From: an uncultured SAR92 cluster bacterium
GTDB taxonomy: Bacteria; Pseudomonadota; Gammaproteobacteria; Pseudomonadales; Porticoccaceae
DNA length: 64,000 nt
Direction: 5' to 3'
Assembly: GCA_902527245.1 (NCBI GenBank)
Contig: CABZOI010000009.1
Location: 1 to 64,000 of the forward strand
Each line of letters starts with the position of its first letter. The first letter of the stretch is position 1. The notes under the pieces were generated by a model. That model was not told the origin of the DNA and searched no databases. It saw nothing but the letters and a program-made list of their open reading frames with translations. Below, one piece after another: positions 35,175-44,407 of this stretch. Both the position numbers and the translations under genes were made by a program.

Positions 35175-35984
35175 TTACGCACCTCTGGTGGAGTTTTTTC
35201 GATGAATGATGTAGCCAGATATAAAAATCCCAATTCCGACTATCAATATAATCATTGTTGCTAGCGCGTTTACATCTGGAGTCACACCTAGTTTTATTTT
35301 TGAAAAAATAACCATCGGAAGCGTACTTGCGCCGGCACCTGAGGTGAAACTTGCAATTACAAGATCATCCAAAGAAAGAGTGAAGGATAACAACCATCCT
35401 GAAATCATAGCAGGAGTAATGATAGGGATTGTTATGTCAATCAATACTTGATGCGGTTTTGCGCCTAAGTCTAAAGCGGCTTGAGCTAACGAGTGGTCCA
35501 TGTCTGTTAATCTAGATTGAATAATTACAGCGACATATGCCATAGAGAACGTGATGTGCGCGAGAGTTATCGTACTGGCGCCTCTGCTACCTGGCCACCC
35601 GATTAGTTCTTGCAAACTTACAAAGAATAGAAGTAGCGATAGGCCTGTAATCACCTCAGGCATTACAAGCGGCGCGCCTAGTAATCCACTAAATAATAAA
35701 CGCCCTCTAAAATTACGAACTTGAGAAATGACAAGCCCTGCCATAGTTCCAAGAATCGTTGCAAAGGTTGCGCTTGTTGCTGCAATTCGAAGACTTAGTA
35801 ATGAGGCCTCTATGATTTGTTCGTTGTTGAATAATTCTTCGTACCAGCGGAGAGAAAAGCCACCCCAAACTGACATGATCGCCGAATTATTAAATGAGAA
35901 AAGGATTAAAATAAGTATCGGAACATACAAAAACGCGAAACCAAAACACATCCATGAAAAAATAAAGGTTGATGATCGATGCAT
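35175..35984 (-). CDS. potI: Spermidine/putrescine-type ABC permease PotC/PotI
   Basis: This is the second permease of a polyamine ABC transporter (MetI-type fold, six membrane segments). The cytoplasmic coupling loop has the family pattern AALDLGAKPHQVLIDITIP at about residue 170-188, and SLDDLVIASF is the PotC/PotI signature. It is the last gene of a minus-strand unit, one base after potH. It is convergent with the Asp/Asn-hydroxylase gene. In the polyamine transporter family the substrate varies (putrescine, spermidine, or other amines), so the symbol is only by position and similarity. Confidence 0.9.
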   Translation of the reverse strand: MHRSSTFIFSWMCFGFAFLYVPILILILFSFNNSAIMSVWGGFSLRWYEELFNNEQIIEASLLSLRIAATSATFATILGTMAGLVISQVRNFRGRLLFSGLLGAPLVMPEVITGLSLLLFFVSLQELIGWPGSRGASTITLAHITFSMAYVAVIIQSRLTDMDHSLAQAALDLGAKPHQVLIDITIPIITPAMISGWLLSFTLSLDDLVIASFTSGAGASTLPMVIFSKIKLGVTPDVNALATMIILIVGIGIFISGYIIHRKNSTRGA

Positions 35985-35985
35985 T

Positions 35986-36900
35986 TTAGGTTGACCTTTG
36001 AAAGTATCTCTGGAACAACATTATTGGCATCACGACAATCAGTAGCAAAATTGTGGCAACTGATGAGGCAAGTGGCCAGTCTCTATTTATAAAAAATTCA
36101 TCAAATAAAGTCCTTCCAATCATCAGAGAATCAATGCCACCAAGTAATGTTGGTATCACATACTCCCCAATCGCTGGAATAAATACTAGCAGAGAGCCAG
36201 CAATGATCCCTGGTTTTGTGAGTGGGAGAGTTACGTCGAAAAATTTTTGCCATTGCGTTGCACCGAGATCTGAGGCAGCGTCCAATAATTTAGAGTCTAA
36301 TTTTTCTATAGATGCATAAAGAGGAAGGATCATAAAAGGTATATATGTATAGACAATACCTAAATAAACAGCTACGTCTGTGTAAAGAATCGCCAAAGGC
36401 TCATTAATTAGATTCAGACTAAGTAGTATCGAGTTCACAATACCATTTTTCCCAAGGATACCCATCCAGGCATATACTCGCAAAACGAAGGAAGTCCAGA
36501 ATGGCAAGATTACCAACATTAACAGGATATTACGTTTTTCAGTTGATGCCCTTGCGATACCATAAGCGAGAGGATAACCGATTATAAGACATAAAATTGT
36601 TGAGATTGCGGCTACCTTTATCGATTTTAAATAGCTAATCCAATAAAGATTATCCTCAAGAATAAATAAGTAATTATCCCACGTTAGTTTGAGCCAGTTG
36701 GTAAAATTTTGGCTAAAATCAAAAATTTGTGAGTAGGGAGGCTGAGCTAGGATAGGTGTTGAAAAACTAATTTTAAAAACATAAAGAAATGGTATTAAAA
36801 AAAATAAAACTAGCCATAAATATGGAAAAACGATAAGTGCTCTTCTTAAAACACTATCTGTATCAATAGCTGAGAGAGCTGTTTTGGATTTTTTATTCAT
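35986..36900 (-). CDS. potH: Spermidine/putrescine-type ABC permease PotB/PotH
   Basis: The first permease subunit, with about six membrane segments and the coupling loop DLGATQWQKFFDVTLPLTKPG at about residue 218-238. VLPFWTSFVLRVYAWMGIL is a typical PotB/PotH membrane block. It lies five bases downstream of the ATPase gene and one base upstream of potI, in the order F-G-H-I. With the binding protein and ATPase it should form a complete polyamine importer. Confidence 0.9.
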   Translation of the reverse strand: MNKKSKTALSAIDTDSVLRRALIVFPYLWLVLFFLIPFLYVFKISFSTPILAQPPYSQIFDFSQNFTNWLKLTWDNYLFILEDNLYWISYLKSIKVAAISTILCLIIGYPLAYGIARASTEKRNILLMLVILPFWTSFVLRVYAWMGILGKNGIVNSILLSLNLINEPLAILYTDVAVYLGIVYTYIPFMILPLYASIEKLDSKLLDAASDLGATQWQKFFDVTLPLTKPGIIAGSLLVFIPAIGEYVIPTLLGGIDSLMIGRTLFDEFFINRDWPLASSVATILLLIVVMPIMLFQRYFQRST

Positions 36901-36905
36901 AAGAT

Positions 36906-38060
36906 TTAATCTTTTAGAAACACGTTAGCATTTTGATGCCATGATAAGAAAATCTTATCCTTCCAATCCTTCTTAATTAATTCTGAGCGTTCAAAGTTTT
37001 GTGAACTTGCCAGGATAATACCGTGCTTTTCTGTTCTTACCCTGTATAGATTTCTGTCACCATAGTATGCGAGACCTTCAATTTTCCCCTCTATAACAGA
37101 AACTTCATTATCAAGTGGTTTTTTCACGTTAATTGCTATTTTTTCAGGCCGAACTCCAATAATAACGGCATCTTTAGTATCAAATTGCTGGTTACTTTGC
37201 CCATATATGAAGCTGTTGCATGATTGAAGCTTCGCAATGGTCTTTTTTGTTTTTTGATCTTGACTGATAATCTCGCCATCAAAAAAGTTTATCGAACCAA
37301 AAAAGTCTGCTGTGTATCTATTAATAGGCGTTTCATATATTTGAGACGGTGAACCGATTTGAATAAACTCACCTTTATTCATTAAAGCGATCCGAGAGGA
37401 AAGGGTCATTGCTTCCTCTTGGTCATGAGTTACAACAATAAATGTCATATTCAACTCTGATTGCAAATTCATAAGTTCAAATTGTGTCTGCTCTCGCAGT
37501 TTCTTATCCAAAGCAGCGAGAGGTTCATCGAGGAGTAAGACTTTTGGTTGTTTAACTAAGGCCCTTCCAAGAGCCACGCGTTGAAGTTGTCCGCCAGAGA
37601 GTTCATTTGGCATTCGATTATCAAGATTATCCAGTTGCACAAGTTTAATCATTGCGGCAACTTTGTCTTCAATAACTGATTTAGGAATATTTTCTTTTTT
37701 CAAACCATAAGCAATATTTTGAAAAACGCTCATATGTGGAAATACAGCATATGACTGAAACATCATATTAATTGGTCTTTCATTCGCTGGGATATTGCTC
37801 ATGTCAATACCATCGATAACAACTGAGCCTTGGTCAGGTATCTCCAGACCCGCAATTATTTTAAGAAGGGTAGATTTGCCGCAGCCAGACCCACCAAGAA
37901 TGGTAAACAATTCCCCCTTATGGATATTTAAATTTACATTTTTTACCGCATTGGTGGCATTAAAGGTTTTTGAGATTCCGTCTATTTGGATAAATGCATC
38001 TCTACTCTTTGAGTTAATGCTCTCATTAAGTGATTTACTTTTCGAGAATAGTTTACTCAT
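36906..38060 (-). CDS. potG: Polyamine ABC transporter ATPase PotA/PotG
   Basis: The ATP-binding subunit has Walker A GGSGCGKST at residues 56-64, the ABC signature LSGGQ at 154-158, Walker B LLLDEP at 175-180, and the H-loop histidine in VTHDQEEAMTL. The last ~100 residues form a TOBE domain with VIGVRPEKIAI, as in PotA/PotG. The 384-residue length is normal. It sits between the binding protein and the first permease with spacers of 22 and 5 bases. The energy-coupling role in polyamine uptake is firm by family. Confidence 0.93.
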   Translation of the reverse strand: MSKLFSKSKSLNESINSKSRDAFIQIDGISKTFNATNAVKNVNLNIHKGELFTILGGSGCGKSTLLKIIAGLEIPDQGSVVIDGIDMSNIPANERPINMMFQSYAVFPHMSVFQNIAYGLKKENIPKSVIEDKVAAMIKLVQLDNLDNRMPNELSGGQLQRVALGRALVKQPKVLLLDEPLAALDKKLREQTQFELMNLQSELNMTFIVVTHDQEEAMTLSSRIALMNKGEFIQIGSPSQIYETPINRYTADFFGSINFFDGEIISQDQKTKKTIAKLQSCNSFIYGQSNQQFDTKDAVIIGVRPEKIAINVKKPLDNEVSVIEGKIEGLAYYGDRNLYRVRTEKHGIILASSQNFERSELIKKDWKDKIFLSWHQNANVFLKD

Positions 38061-38082
38061 TATTTATAAAACCAGATTTTGA

Positions 38083-39249
38083 TCATAGTCCCGTTTTAAT
38101 TCTAGTCCAGGTCCGTGATCTCTTTCTTTCCTCCTTTGGAGACAAAACTTGGGAAGTTTGCAGCCTATCAAGTGTTTTCTTGTCGGGATAGATAGCATTG
38201 TCTTCAGTGAGTCTTTTGTCAACTAACGGTGTGGCAGATTTATTTGCGTTTGCATATCCAATGTAATCACTTGTTGCTGCAATCACTTCAGGTCGGAGCA
38301 TATAGTTCAAAAAAAGATATGCATTATCAATATGTTTCGCATCAGAGGGTACATAGATATTGTCAAACCACATTTCAGAACCCTCTTTAGGAACTATATA
38401 TTGAAGGTTAATTTTTAAACCTGCATCACGAGCTCTTTGATTTGCAACTGAGTAATCTCCTGACCAACCCATTGCGATACAGACCTCTTCATTGGGAAGA
38501 TCGAGTAATAATTTGGTAGAGCTAAAATAAGTGATGTATGGCCTTACCGATTTGAGGAGTTTTTCAACATCCTTTAAATGATCTAGATCAACAGAATTTG
38601 CTGGATATCCAAGGTAGATCATTGCCATTGGTATAACAGTCAATGCATCATCCAAGAAAGAAACACCGCAATCAGCAAATTTGGAAATCACGTTAGGATC
38701 AAAAATAATAGCTCCGCTATCCGTCGGCGGATTTTCCATCCGTTTTTTGATCATATCGACATTGTAGATTATGCCAGCTGACCCCCAAAAAAATGGTACA
38801 CCGATGAGATCATTCGAGTAGTTTTGACTAATTTTGTCGACTAAATTTGGATCTAAATGCCGCCAATTTGGCAGCTTTTTCATATCTATCTTATGAAGAA
38901 TTCCAGTCGGCACCAGTCTTGACGCACTTGATGCGGCGTGAACAATGATATCGTAACCACTCTTCCCTGTAAGCAGTTTTGTATCAACCATCTCACTTGA
39001 ATCGTATGTATCATATGTAATGTCAATGCCAAATTCGCGTTCAAAATTCAAAAGAGCATCGGGATTTATATAATCTGCCCAGTTGTAAATATGTAGCTTT
39101 TTTGGCGTCAGGCTCGCATTTTTTATCAGCATTTCTTCTGTGAAAATGGCGTCTGAATATGCATTGATTACTAGCGCGACATTTAAAAATAGACCTAAAA
39201 AAAAGTGATGAAATAAGGCTTCCTGTTTTATCAAGTTACATTTCCTCAA
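38083..39249 (-). CDS. potF: Polyamine-binding periplasmic protein PotD/PotF
   Basis: This is the periplasmic substrate-binding protein of the transporter. A hydrophobic signal region (residues ~12-32) is followed by KKLHIYNWADYINPDAL, matching the start of the PotF/PotD fold; the Ser in the PotF motif NWSDY is Ala here. GYDIIVHAASSASRL and the later FWGSAGIIYN fit the family. The ligand cannot be predicted from these alone, and the Ala substitution plus demethylation-type neighbours leave open a methylated amine. The start overlaps the acyl-CoA dehydrogenase stop by 14 bases, so it is translationally linked. Confidence 0.88.
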   Translation of the reverse strand: MRKCNLIKQEALFHHFFLGLFLNVALVINAYSDAIFTEEMLIKNASLTPKKLHIYNWADYINPDALLNFEREFGIDITYDTYDSSEMVDTKLLTGKSGYDIIVHAASSASRLVPTGILHKIDMKKLPNWRHLDPNLVDKISQNYSNDLIGVPFFWGSAGIIYNVDMIKKRMENPPTDSGAIIFDPNVISKFADCGVSFLDDALTVIPMAMIYLGYPANSVDLDHLKDVEKLLKSVRPYITYFSSTKLLLDLPNEEVCIAMGWSGDYSVANQRARDAGLKINLQYIVPKEGSEMWFDNIYVPSDAKHIDNAYLFLNYMLRPEVIAATSDYIGYANANKSATPLVDKRLTEDNAIYPDKKTLDRLQTSQVLSPKEERKRSRTWTRIKTGL

Positions 39250-40396
39250 GGCCCCGTTTTTTTAGGGCTCTTGCTATAACCATGCGCTGAATTTCACTGC
39301 TACCCTCCCAAATTCTATCGACTCGAACCTCACGAAAAAAACGCTCTACAGCGTTATCTCTCCGATAACCTCTACCTCCCCAAATTTGCAAACACCGATC
39401 TGCCACTCTGTTTGCCATCTCAGTTGTATATAACTTCACCATCGAACATTTTGCATGCAACGATTTGAGATCATCATCCTTGTCATGTGACGCCGCAGCT
39501 TCATAGACCATAAGTTTTGAAGCCCAAAGCTCTGTCACGCTGTCTGCCAGATAAAATTGTATAGCCTGTTTGTCAATTAGTTTTTCATTTTGTATTTCTC
39601 GAGATAATGCCCAAGATGTTGCCTCCTCAATCATCCTTCCTGCCGCACCTAACATTCTCGCAGCAATGGTTAATCTCTCGTGTCGAAACCAACTTCTACT
39701 ATAATCCATTCCACTATTTCCACCCCCAATGACATCCTTATCTGCTACGAAAACATTTTTGAATTGATAGGTAGGATGGTGAGAAGGAAACGTATGCGAA
39801 AAAAGTGGATTTTCAATCATCGAGACGCCATCACTATCTATATTTACAAAAAATAAAGCGTCACCTTTCCCTTCAATTTTTGCCTGAAGAAAGAAGAAAT
39901 CTGCAAGATTTGCGGTTGTTACAAACCATTTTTCACCATTAATCATATATCCTCCAGGCACTTTCGTAGCTGAAGTATTTACTGTCTCATATGATCCAGA
40001 TTCTGCCTCTGTAATTGCATAACATTCTCTCAACGAGCCTTCCATCAGGCCTTTGAGATAATGATCTATTTGATAATCATTGTCTCTACATGCTTCAAAC
40101 ATCCAGCTTTGAGCCTCAGGAAAGCACCAGCATAAGGCATTGGTTACTCGCCCGAGTTCTTCCCAAATAGCGACCTGTTCGACCATCGAAAGGTTCAATC
40201 CTCCATATTCCAACGGTACATCCATTTTGGATAACCCCATCTCTATGGCTTTTGCGTGCATTTTCATTGAGGCGTCATTAGGAATGACGCCATTGTTCAT
40301 TTCTGCTTCAATCTCCCATGGGATTAGATACTCATCAATGAATGAGCGCATTTTTTTTTGCCATTGTAGTGTTGCTTTATTATGTTTTATTTTCAT
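39236..40396 (-). CDS. Acyl-CoA dehydrogenase
   Basis: This is an FAD acyl-CoA dehydrogenase of 386 residues. The substrate/FAD-binding middle domain has CYAITEAESGSYE and YMINGEKWFVT. The C-terminal helical domain has LQIWGGRGYRRDNAVER and the catalytic-glutamate region RIWEGSSEIQ. It sits 16 bases after the TetR gene and overlaps the binding-protein gene, so it belongs to the transporter operon. Such an enzyme would oxidise a CoA ester formed from the imported compound, perhaps with the acyl-CoA synthetase at 45600. A CaiA/carnitine-type substrate is one possibility among several. Confidence 0.9.
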   Translation of the reverse strand: MKIKHNKATLQWQKKMRSFIDEYLIPWEIEAEMNNGVIPNDASMKMHAKAIEMGLSKMDVPLEYGGLNLSMVEQVAIWEELGRVTNALCWCFPEAQSWMFEACRDNDYQIDHYLKGLMEGSLRECYAITEAESGSYETVNTSATKVPGGYMINGEKWFVTTANLADFFFLQAKIEGKGDALFFVNIDSDGVSMIENPLFSHTFPSHHPTYQFKNVFVADKDVIGGGNSGMDYSRSWFRHERLTIAARMLGAAGRMIEEATSWALSREIQNEKLIDKQAIQFYLADSVTELWASKLMVYEAAASHDKDDDLKSLHAKCSMVKLYTTEMANRVADRCLQIWGGRGYRRDNAVERFFREVRVDRIWEGSSEIQRMVIARALKKRGLEEM

Positions 40397-40412
40397 TAGA
40401 TTTGATGCCTGT

Positions 40413-41033
40413 TTACGTCATCGTAAAGTTATTTGGAAATTGTGTCTTTAGATAGTGCATCGCAATAGTTTTCGCATCATCTGCCTTAAAAGATTTAGGT
40501 GTTAGTAGTAAAGCTAGCCACAGACCATCTGAGAGAGCGGTATAACATGTACATACAAGTTCAGGATCTACTGATTGGTAATTTTGCTCATTTTTTAAAA
40601 TTGAAAACAGTTGAGTTAAATTTTGCGCTATTTCGTCAATATAATCTGCGCAAATCGAGTGATAAGTTGGCCTGGATTTAGTTTCACCCCAAAATGCAAA
40701 CCAAACAGCAAGCTTGTTTCGATCTGCGATTGCTCTGCTAAAATCAAATGCAACATGAGCTCGAATTTTTTCCTCTGTCGACAAATTTTCATTGAAAAAA
40801 ATCTTATCCAAACCGTTTCTATACTCATCAGTAATGAATCGGAGAGTTTCCACGAGGAGTTTTTCTTTTGTCTCAAAATGCAGATTTACAATCCCAAGAC
40901 TTAAGCCAGCAAGTTTAGTAACATCTGCCATTGTGGTTCCTGACAGACCATTCTTTGCGATGCATTTGATCGTTGCTTTAATAAGTTGTTTTCTTCTGGT
41001 TTTTGCGGGCAACGATCTAGGAGTTTCACTCAT
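40413..41033 (-). CDS. TetR-family repressor, BetI-like
   Basis: The N-terminal helix-turn-helix spans about residues 25-60 (TTMADVTKLAGLSLGIVNLHF), and the C-terminal all-helical part would bind the inducer. The pattern resembles BetI, the choline-responsive repressor of betaine genes, which fits amine-linked surroundings. The gene is first in the minus-strand operon with the acyl-CoA dehydrogenase and PotFGHI, and faces the second FAD-GcvT operon. A perfect palindrome in the shared upstream region (41131-41148) is the likely binding site. The inducer is unknown; choline, betaine or a polyamine are reasonable guesses. Confidence 0.88.
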   Translation of the reverse strand: MSETPRSLPAKTRRKQLIKATIKCIAKNGLSGTTMADVTKLAGLSLGIVNLHFETKEKLLVETLRFITDEYRNGLDKIFFNENLSTEEKIRAHVAFDFSRAIADRNKLAVWFAFWGETKSRPTYHSICADYIDEIAQNLTQLFSILKNEQNYQSVDPELVCTCYTALSDGLWLALLLTPKSFKADDAKTIAMHYLKTQFPNNFTMT

Positions 41034-41080
41034 TTTGACCCTCTACATAGTTCTTAACAAAATAAGTCTTTTAGTTAGAA

Positions 41081-41109
41081 ACATTAAACCATCAATCGAA
41101 GCGGTGCAA
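41081..41109 (-). promoter_or_regulatory. Promoter of the TetR-PotFGHI operon
   Basis: On the minus strand TTGCAC (41104-41109) and TAATGT (41081-41086) are separated by exactly 17 bases, a good sigma70 pair. It lies ~50 bases upstream of the TetR start at 41033. The palindrome at 41131-41148 is just upstream of this -35. Confidence 0.6.
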
Positions 41110-41130
41110 CCAAAATACCGCCTTTAAATG

Positions 41131-41148
41131 AATGAATAGTTATTCATT
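41131..41148. promoter_or_regulatory. Palindromic operator, AATGAATA-GT-TATTCATT
   Basis: Eight-base arms AATGAATA (41131-41138) and TATTCATT (41141-41148) are perfect reverse complements around GT. Its size and place, between a TetR gene and the divergent catabolic operon, are those expected of a TetR-family operator. It lies ~82 bases before the ATG at 41230 and ~22 bases upstream of the minus-strand -35. Confidence 0.7.
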
Positions 41149-41229
41149 TGTGATGGACATCGGTATTGTTTTTTGGCATCCTCGTAACATAAATTACAAA
41201 AGTCACGACATCTTGTCATAGGGATATTT

Positions 41230-42846
41230 ATGCAAAAATACGATGCGATTGTTATCGGTGCGGGCCACAATGGTTTAACCAATGCTGCGTATCTGGCGAA
41301 GGCCGGATTAGATGTGTTAGTGGTAGAAAAAAATGACTACATTGGAGGTGCCGCAGTAAGCCGTGAACTCTACCCAGATTGGAAATACTCGAACTGCTCA
41401 TATGTATGTAGTTTGTTAAGACCTGAGATAATGAGGGACCTCCAACTCCCGAGACATGGTCTTCAAGTAGTTCCATATGGTGGTGGTGTAACGTTTATGC
41501 AAAATGGCGATTATTACGGGAATCATGCGGATCATGAGAGGCAATACCGTGAAATAGCAAGGCACTCCAAGAGGGATGCAAATGCTTATGATCGATATGA
41601 AGCAGATGTAATGAAGCAAACTCGCTTGATTCGACCATTTTTAATGAGAACACCACCAGATCCAACATCATTAAAGCCAAAAGATTTGAAAGAATTAGCG
41701 TTATTGGCAAGTTCATTCGGAAGTATGGGAGAGGAAGGCTTAGCTGATACGATGAGATTCTGGACGATGAGTATTGGAGATTTTTTAGATGAATATTTTG
41801 AATCTGATGTGATTAAAGCCCATCTTGCAGGTAGTGGAATAATTGGAACTGCACTTGGAGTGTACTCTCCGGGGACCGCATATGTTCTGCTTCATCACTA
41901 TATGGGTGATGTTGATGGATCAGTTGGCGCTTGGGGATTTGCAAGAGGCGGTATGGGAGCAGTTTCTAACTCTCTCGCATCTTCATTTCAATCCTTTGGT
42001 GGGAAGATTCAGCGTAATGCAGAAGTGGATCAAATTATTGTTAAGAATGGAAAAGCAGCCGGCGTTGCTCTGAGTAATGGTGATGAGATTTATGCTAACA
42101 CGGTCGTCTCGAACCTAGATCCAAAAAGAACATTCTTGAAGATAATGGATGAAAAAGATTTGCCATCAGACGTCGTTTCTAAGGCAAGAAATTTCAAGAT
42201 AAGAGGGTCATCTGGCAAGCTAAACATAGCACTTGACGGACTACCTACTTTTACTGGATTGCCCAAAGATAGTCCCCTTTGTCTTGGCGAGAAGCATTTT
42301 AGTGATTCATTGACAAGAATGGAAAGAGCATATGATGACTGGAAAAACGAAACTTGGTCCAAGGATCCGTATGTCGACATGCTTATACCTACACAGGTAG
42401 ATCCCACAATGGCACCACCAGGCAAACATATGATGTCTGTTTTTGTGCAATATGCTCCACCAAAAATAGATGGTAGAGAATGGAGAGATGAAGATAAAGA
42501 CGGTTTTGCGAAATCAGTAATTGATCAAATCGCTAATTATAGTCCTGATTTTAAGGATCTTATTTTGCATTGTGAGGTCAGGACTCCTCAAGATATTGAA
42601 AACGAAGTTGGTTTGACCGAAGGGAATATTTTCATGGGTGAATTAACTTTTGATCAGCTTTTATTTAACAGACCATTTCCAGGTTATGCACAATATAGGG
42701 GGCCGGTTAAGGGTATGTATATGTGTGGATCGGGAACTCATCCAGGCGGAGGCGTAATGGCTGCGCCCGGCGCTAATGCAGCGCGAGAAATTTTATATGA
42801 CTTAAAGCAGACGAATACAGTTCCGGAGGGTTATGCTGATGATTGA
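41230..42846 (+). CDS. PYROXD2/phytoene-desaturase-like FAD oxidoreductase (cassette 2, first)
   Basis: This is the paralogue of the gene at 20244. The Rossmann motif is AIVIGAGHNGLTNAAYLAKA with the acidic residue in VVEKNDYIGGAA. GFARGGMGAVSNSL (the GGMG element) and HPGGGVMAAPGANAAREIL are intact, so both FAD contacts are kept. It has 538 residues against 537 in copy 1, with the same ends. It is the first gene of the long catabolic operon and follows the operator region. Substrate unknown; an N-methyl or amine C-N bond is inferred from the GcvT partner and neighbours. Confidence 0.9.
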   Translation: MQKYDAIVIGAGHNGLTNAAYLAKAGLDVLVVEKNDYIGGAAVSRELYPDWKYSNCSYVCSLLRPEIMRDLQLPRHGLQVVPYGGGVTFMQNGDYYGNHADHERQYREIARHSKRDANAYDRYEADVMKQTRLIRPFLMRTPPDPTSLKPKDLKELALLASSFGSMGEEGLADTMRFWTMSIGDFLDEYFESDVIKAHLAGSGIIGTALGVYSPGTAYVLLHHYMGDVDGSVGAWGFARGGMGAVSNSLASSFQSFGGKIQRNAEVDQIIVKNGKAAGVALSNGDEIYANTVVSNLDPKRTFLKIMDEKDLPSDVVSKARNFKIRGSSGKLNIALDGLPTFTGLPKDSPLCLGEKHFSDSLTRMERAYDDWKNETWSKDPYVDMLIPTQVDPTMAPPGKHMMSVFVQYAPPKIDGREWRDEDKDGFAKSVIDQIANYSPDFKDLILHCEVRTPQDIENEVGLTEGNIFMGELTFDQLLFNRPFPGYAQYRGPVKGMYMCGSGTHPGGGVMAAPGANAAREILYDLKQTNTVPEGYADD

Positions 42847-44407
42847 CTCTAATAAGCAATTCGATGCGATCATAATTGGTGGTGGTCATAATGGATTGGT
42901 ATGTAGTTTTTATCTGGCGAAAGCCGGAAAGCGTGTTTTATTAGTCGAGGCGAGTGATTCGGTTGGTGGAGGTTGTTCTACAACACAATTTTATGATCAG
43001 TTTAAAGTATCCTCGTGTGCACAATGGTTATATCAACTCAGCCCTAAAGTAGCGTCTGATCTTAAACTCACCTCCAGTGGTTTGGAGATAGCGGCAAAGG
43101 ATTTATCAACGATTGTGTTAAGTGAAACCGGCGACCATTTAACAATAACTTCAGATGGCCTCTCGGGTAACCAGATTTCTGAGAAAGATATAGCTGCATA
43201 CAAAAAGTTTAGTGCGCAATTTCGAAAATTTGCAAAGTTTCTGGCTTCTGCTTTTGATCGTAGGCCACCCAAATTAATCGAGGGTAACCTGACGGATAGA
43301 ATCACCGCACTAAAGTTAGGCCTTGGAATGAAGTTAATGGGTAAGGCTGATATGCGCGATCTAATGAGATTAGCATTAATAAATATTTACGATGTAATGG
43401 AAGAGAATTTTGACAATGAACTTTTAAAAGCTGGAATAAGCTTAGATGCGGTCTTGGGAACTCACATGGGCCCCAGATCGCCTAATACGGTCTACAGTTA
43501 TTTGTATCGTAAGACTGGAGATATTTTTGGGTTCAAGGGTCCGACTATCCCTAAGGGTGGAATGGGAAGTATTTCCAATGCAATGGAAAAATCGGCAAAG
43601 GCAGCTGGCGTAGAAATAATTACGGGTAAAGCGGTTAAGAAAATAAATTTAGATTTGGATAGGGTAACCGGGATTACTTTGGATGATGGAACCATTTTTA
43701 AGAGTGATCGTGTTGTATCAAGTGCTGATCCTAGGACAACTCACTATGATCTTATTGGCAAGAAAAACCTTGAAACCGGGATTGTAAGACGAGTCAGAGG
43801 TGTTCGGATGAAAGGTAATGCTGCAAAACTGCATCTAGCACTTAAAGAGATTCCAAATTTTAATGGGCTCACAAAAGAGCAAATGGGACAAAGATTGATA
43901 GTGGCGCCAAACATGAAGTACATCGAAGACGCTTTCAATGCTTGCAAGTATGGTGATTTTTCGAAAAATCCTGCACTTGATATAAGTATCCCTACAGTGC
44001 ATGACTCGAGTATGGCGCCTGAAGGTAAGCACGTTATGTCAGTGATAGTTCAATATGCACCATGCAAAGTAAATAATGGTTGGGAGATAGAAAAGTCTAA
44101 ATTAGAAGCTATCGTGATAAATAAAATCTCTGAGTATGCACCCGACATCAAAAGCAAGATCATATTTAGTGAATTAATGACTCCAGAAGATATAGAGAAC
44201 AGGCACCTAAATCATGGAGGTCACTGGCATCATGGAGAAATAAGTTTGGACCAAATTTTGGTAATGAGACCCTTCCCTGGTTCCTCTCAATATAGAACGG
44301 TAATCGATGGCGTGTTTTTATGCGGAGCTGGGACTCATCCAGGAGGTGGTGTAATGGGGCTTGCCGGATATAATGCGGCACAAGAAGTCATAAGGAGTAT
44401 CAAATGA
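42839..44407 (+). CDS. PYROXD2-like FAD oxidoreductase (cassette 2, second)
   Basis: Paralogue of the gene at 21850, and here complete: Rossmann motif AIIIGGGHNGLVCSFYLAKA, acidic residue in LVEASDSVGGG, central PKGGMGSISNAM and C-terminal HPGGGVMGLAGYNAAQEV. The ATG at 42839 has GGAGG 9 bases upstream (an ATG at 42833 is the alternative, with a 3-base spacer) and overlaps the first subunit's stop by eight bases, the same overlap as in cassette 1. The pair likely forms a two-protein enzyme. It overlaps the GcvT gene by ATGA. Confidence 0.88.
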   Translation: MIDSNKQFDAIIIGGGHNGLVCSFYLAKAGKRVLLVEASDSVGGGCSTTQFYDQFKVSSCAQWLYQLSPKVASDLKLTSSGLEIAAKDLSTIVLSETGDHLTITSDGLSGNQISEKDIAAYKKFSAQFRKFAKFLASAFDRRPPKLIEGNLTDRITALKLGLGMKLMGKADMRDLMRLALINIYDVMEENFDNELLKAGISLDAVLGTHMGPRSPNTVYSYLYRKTGDIFGFKGPTIPKGGMGSISNAMEKSAKAAGVEIITGKAVKKINLDLDRVTGITLDDGTIFKSDRVVSSADPRTTHYDLIGKKNLETGIVRRVRGVRMKGNAAKLHLALKEIPNFNGLTKEQMGQRLIVAPNMKYIEDAFNACKYGDFSKNPALDISIPTVHDSSMAPEGKHVMSVIVQYAPCKVNNGWEIEKSKLEAIVINKISEYAPDIKSKIIFSELMTPEDIENRHLNHGGHWHHGEISLDQILVMRPFPGSSQYRTVIDGVFLCGAGTHPGGGVMGLAGYNAAQEVIRSIK

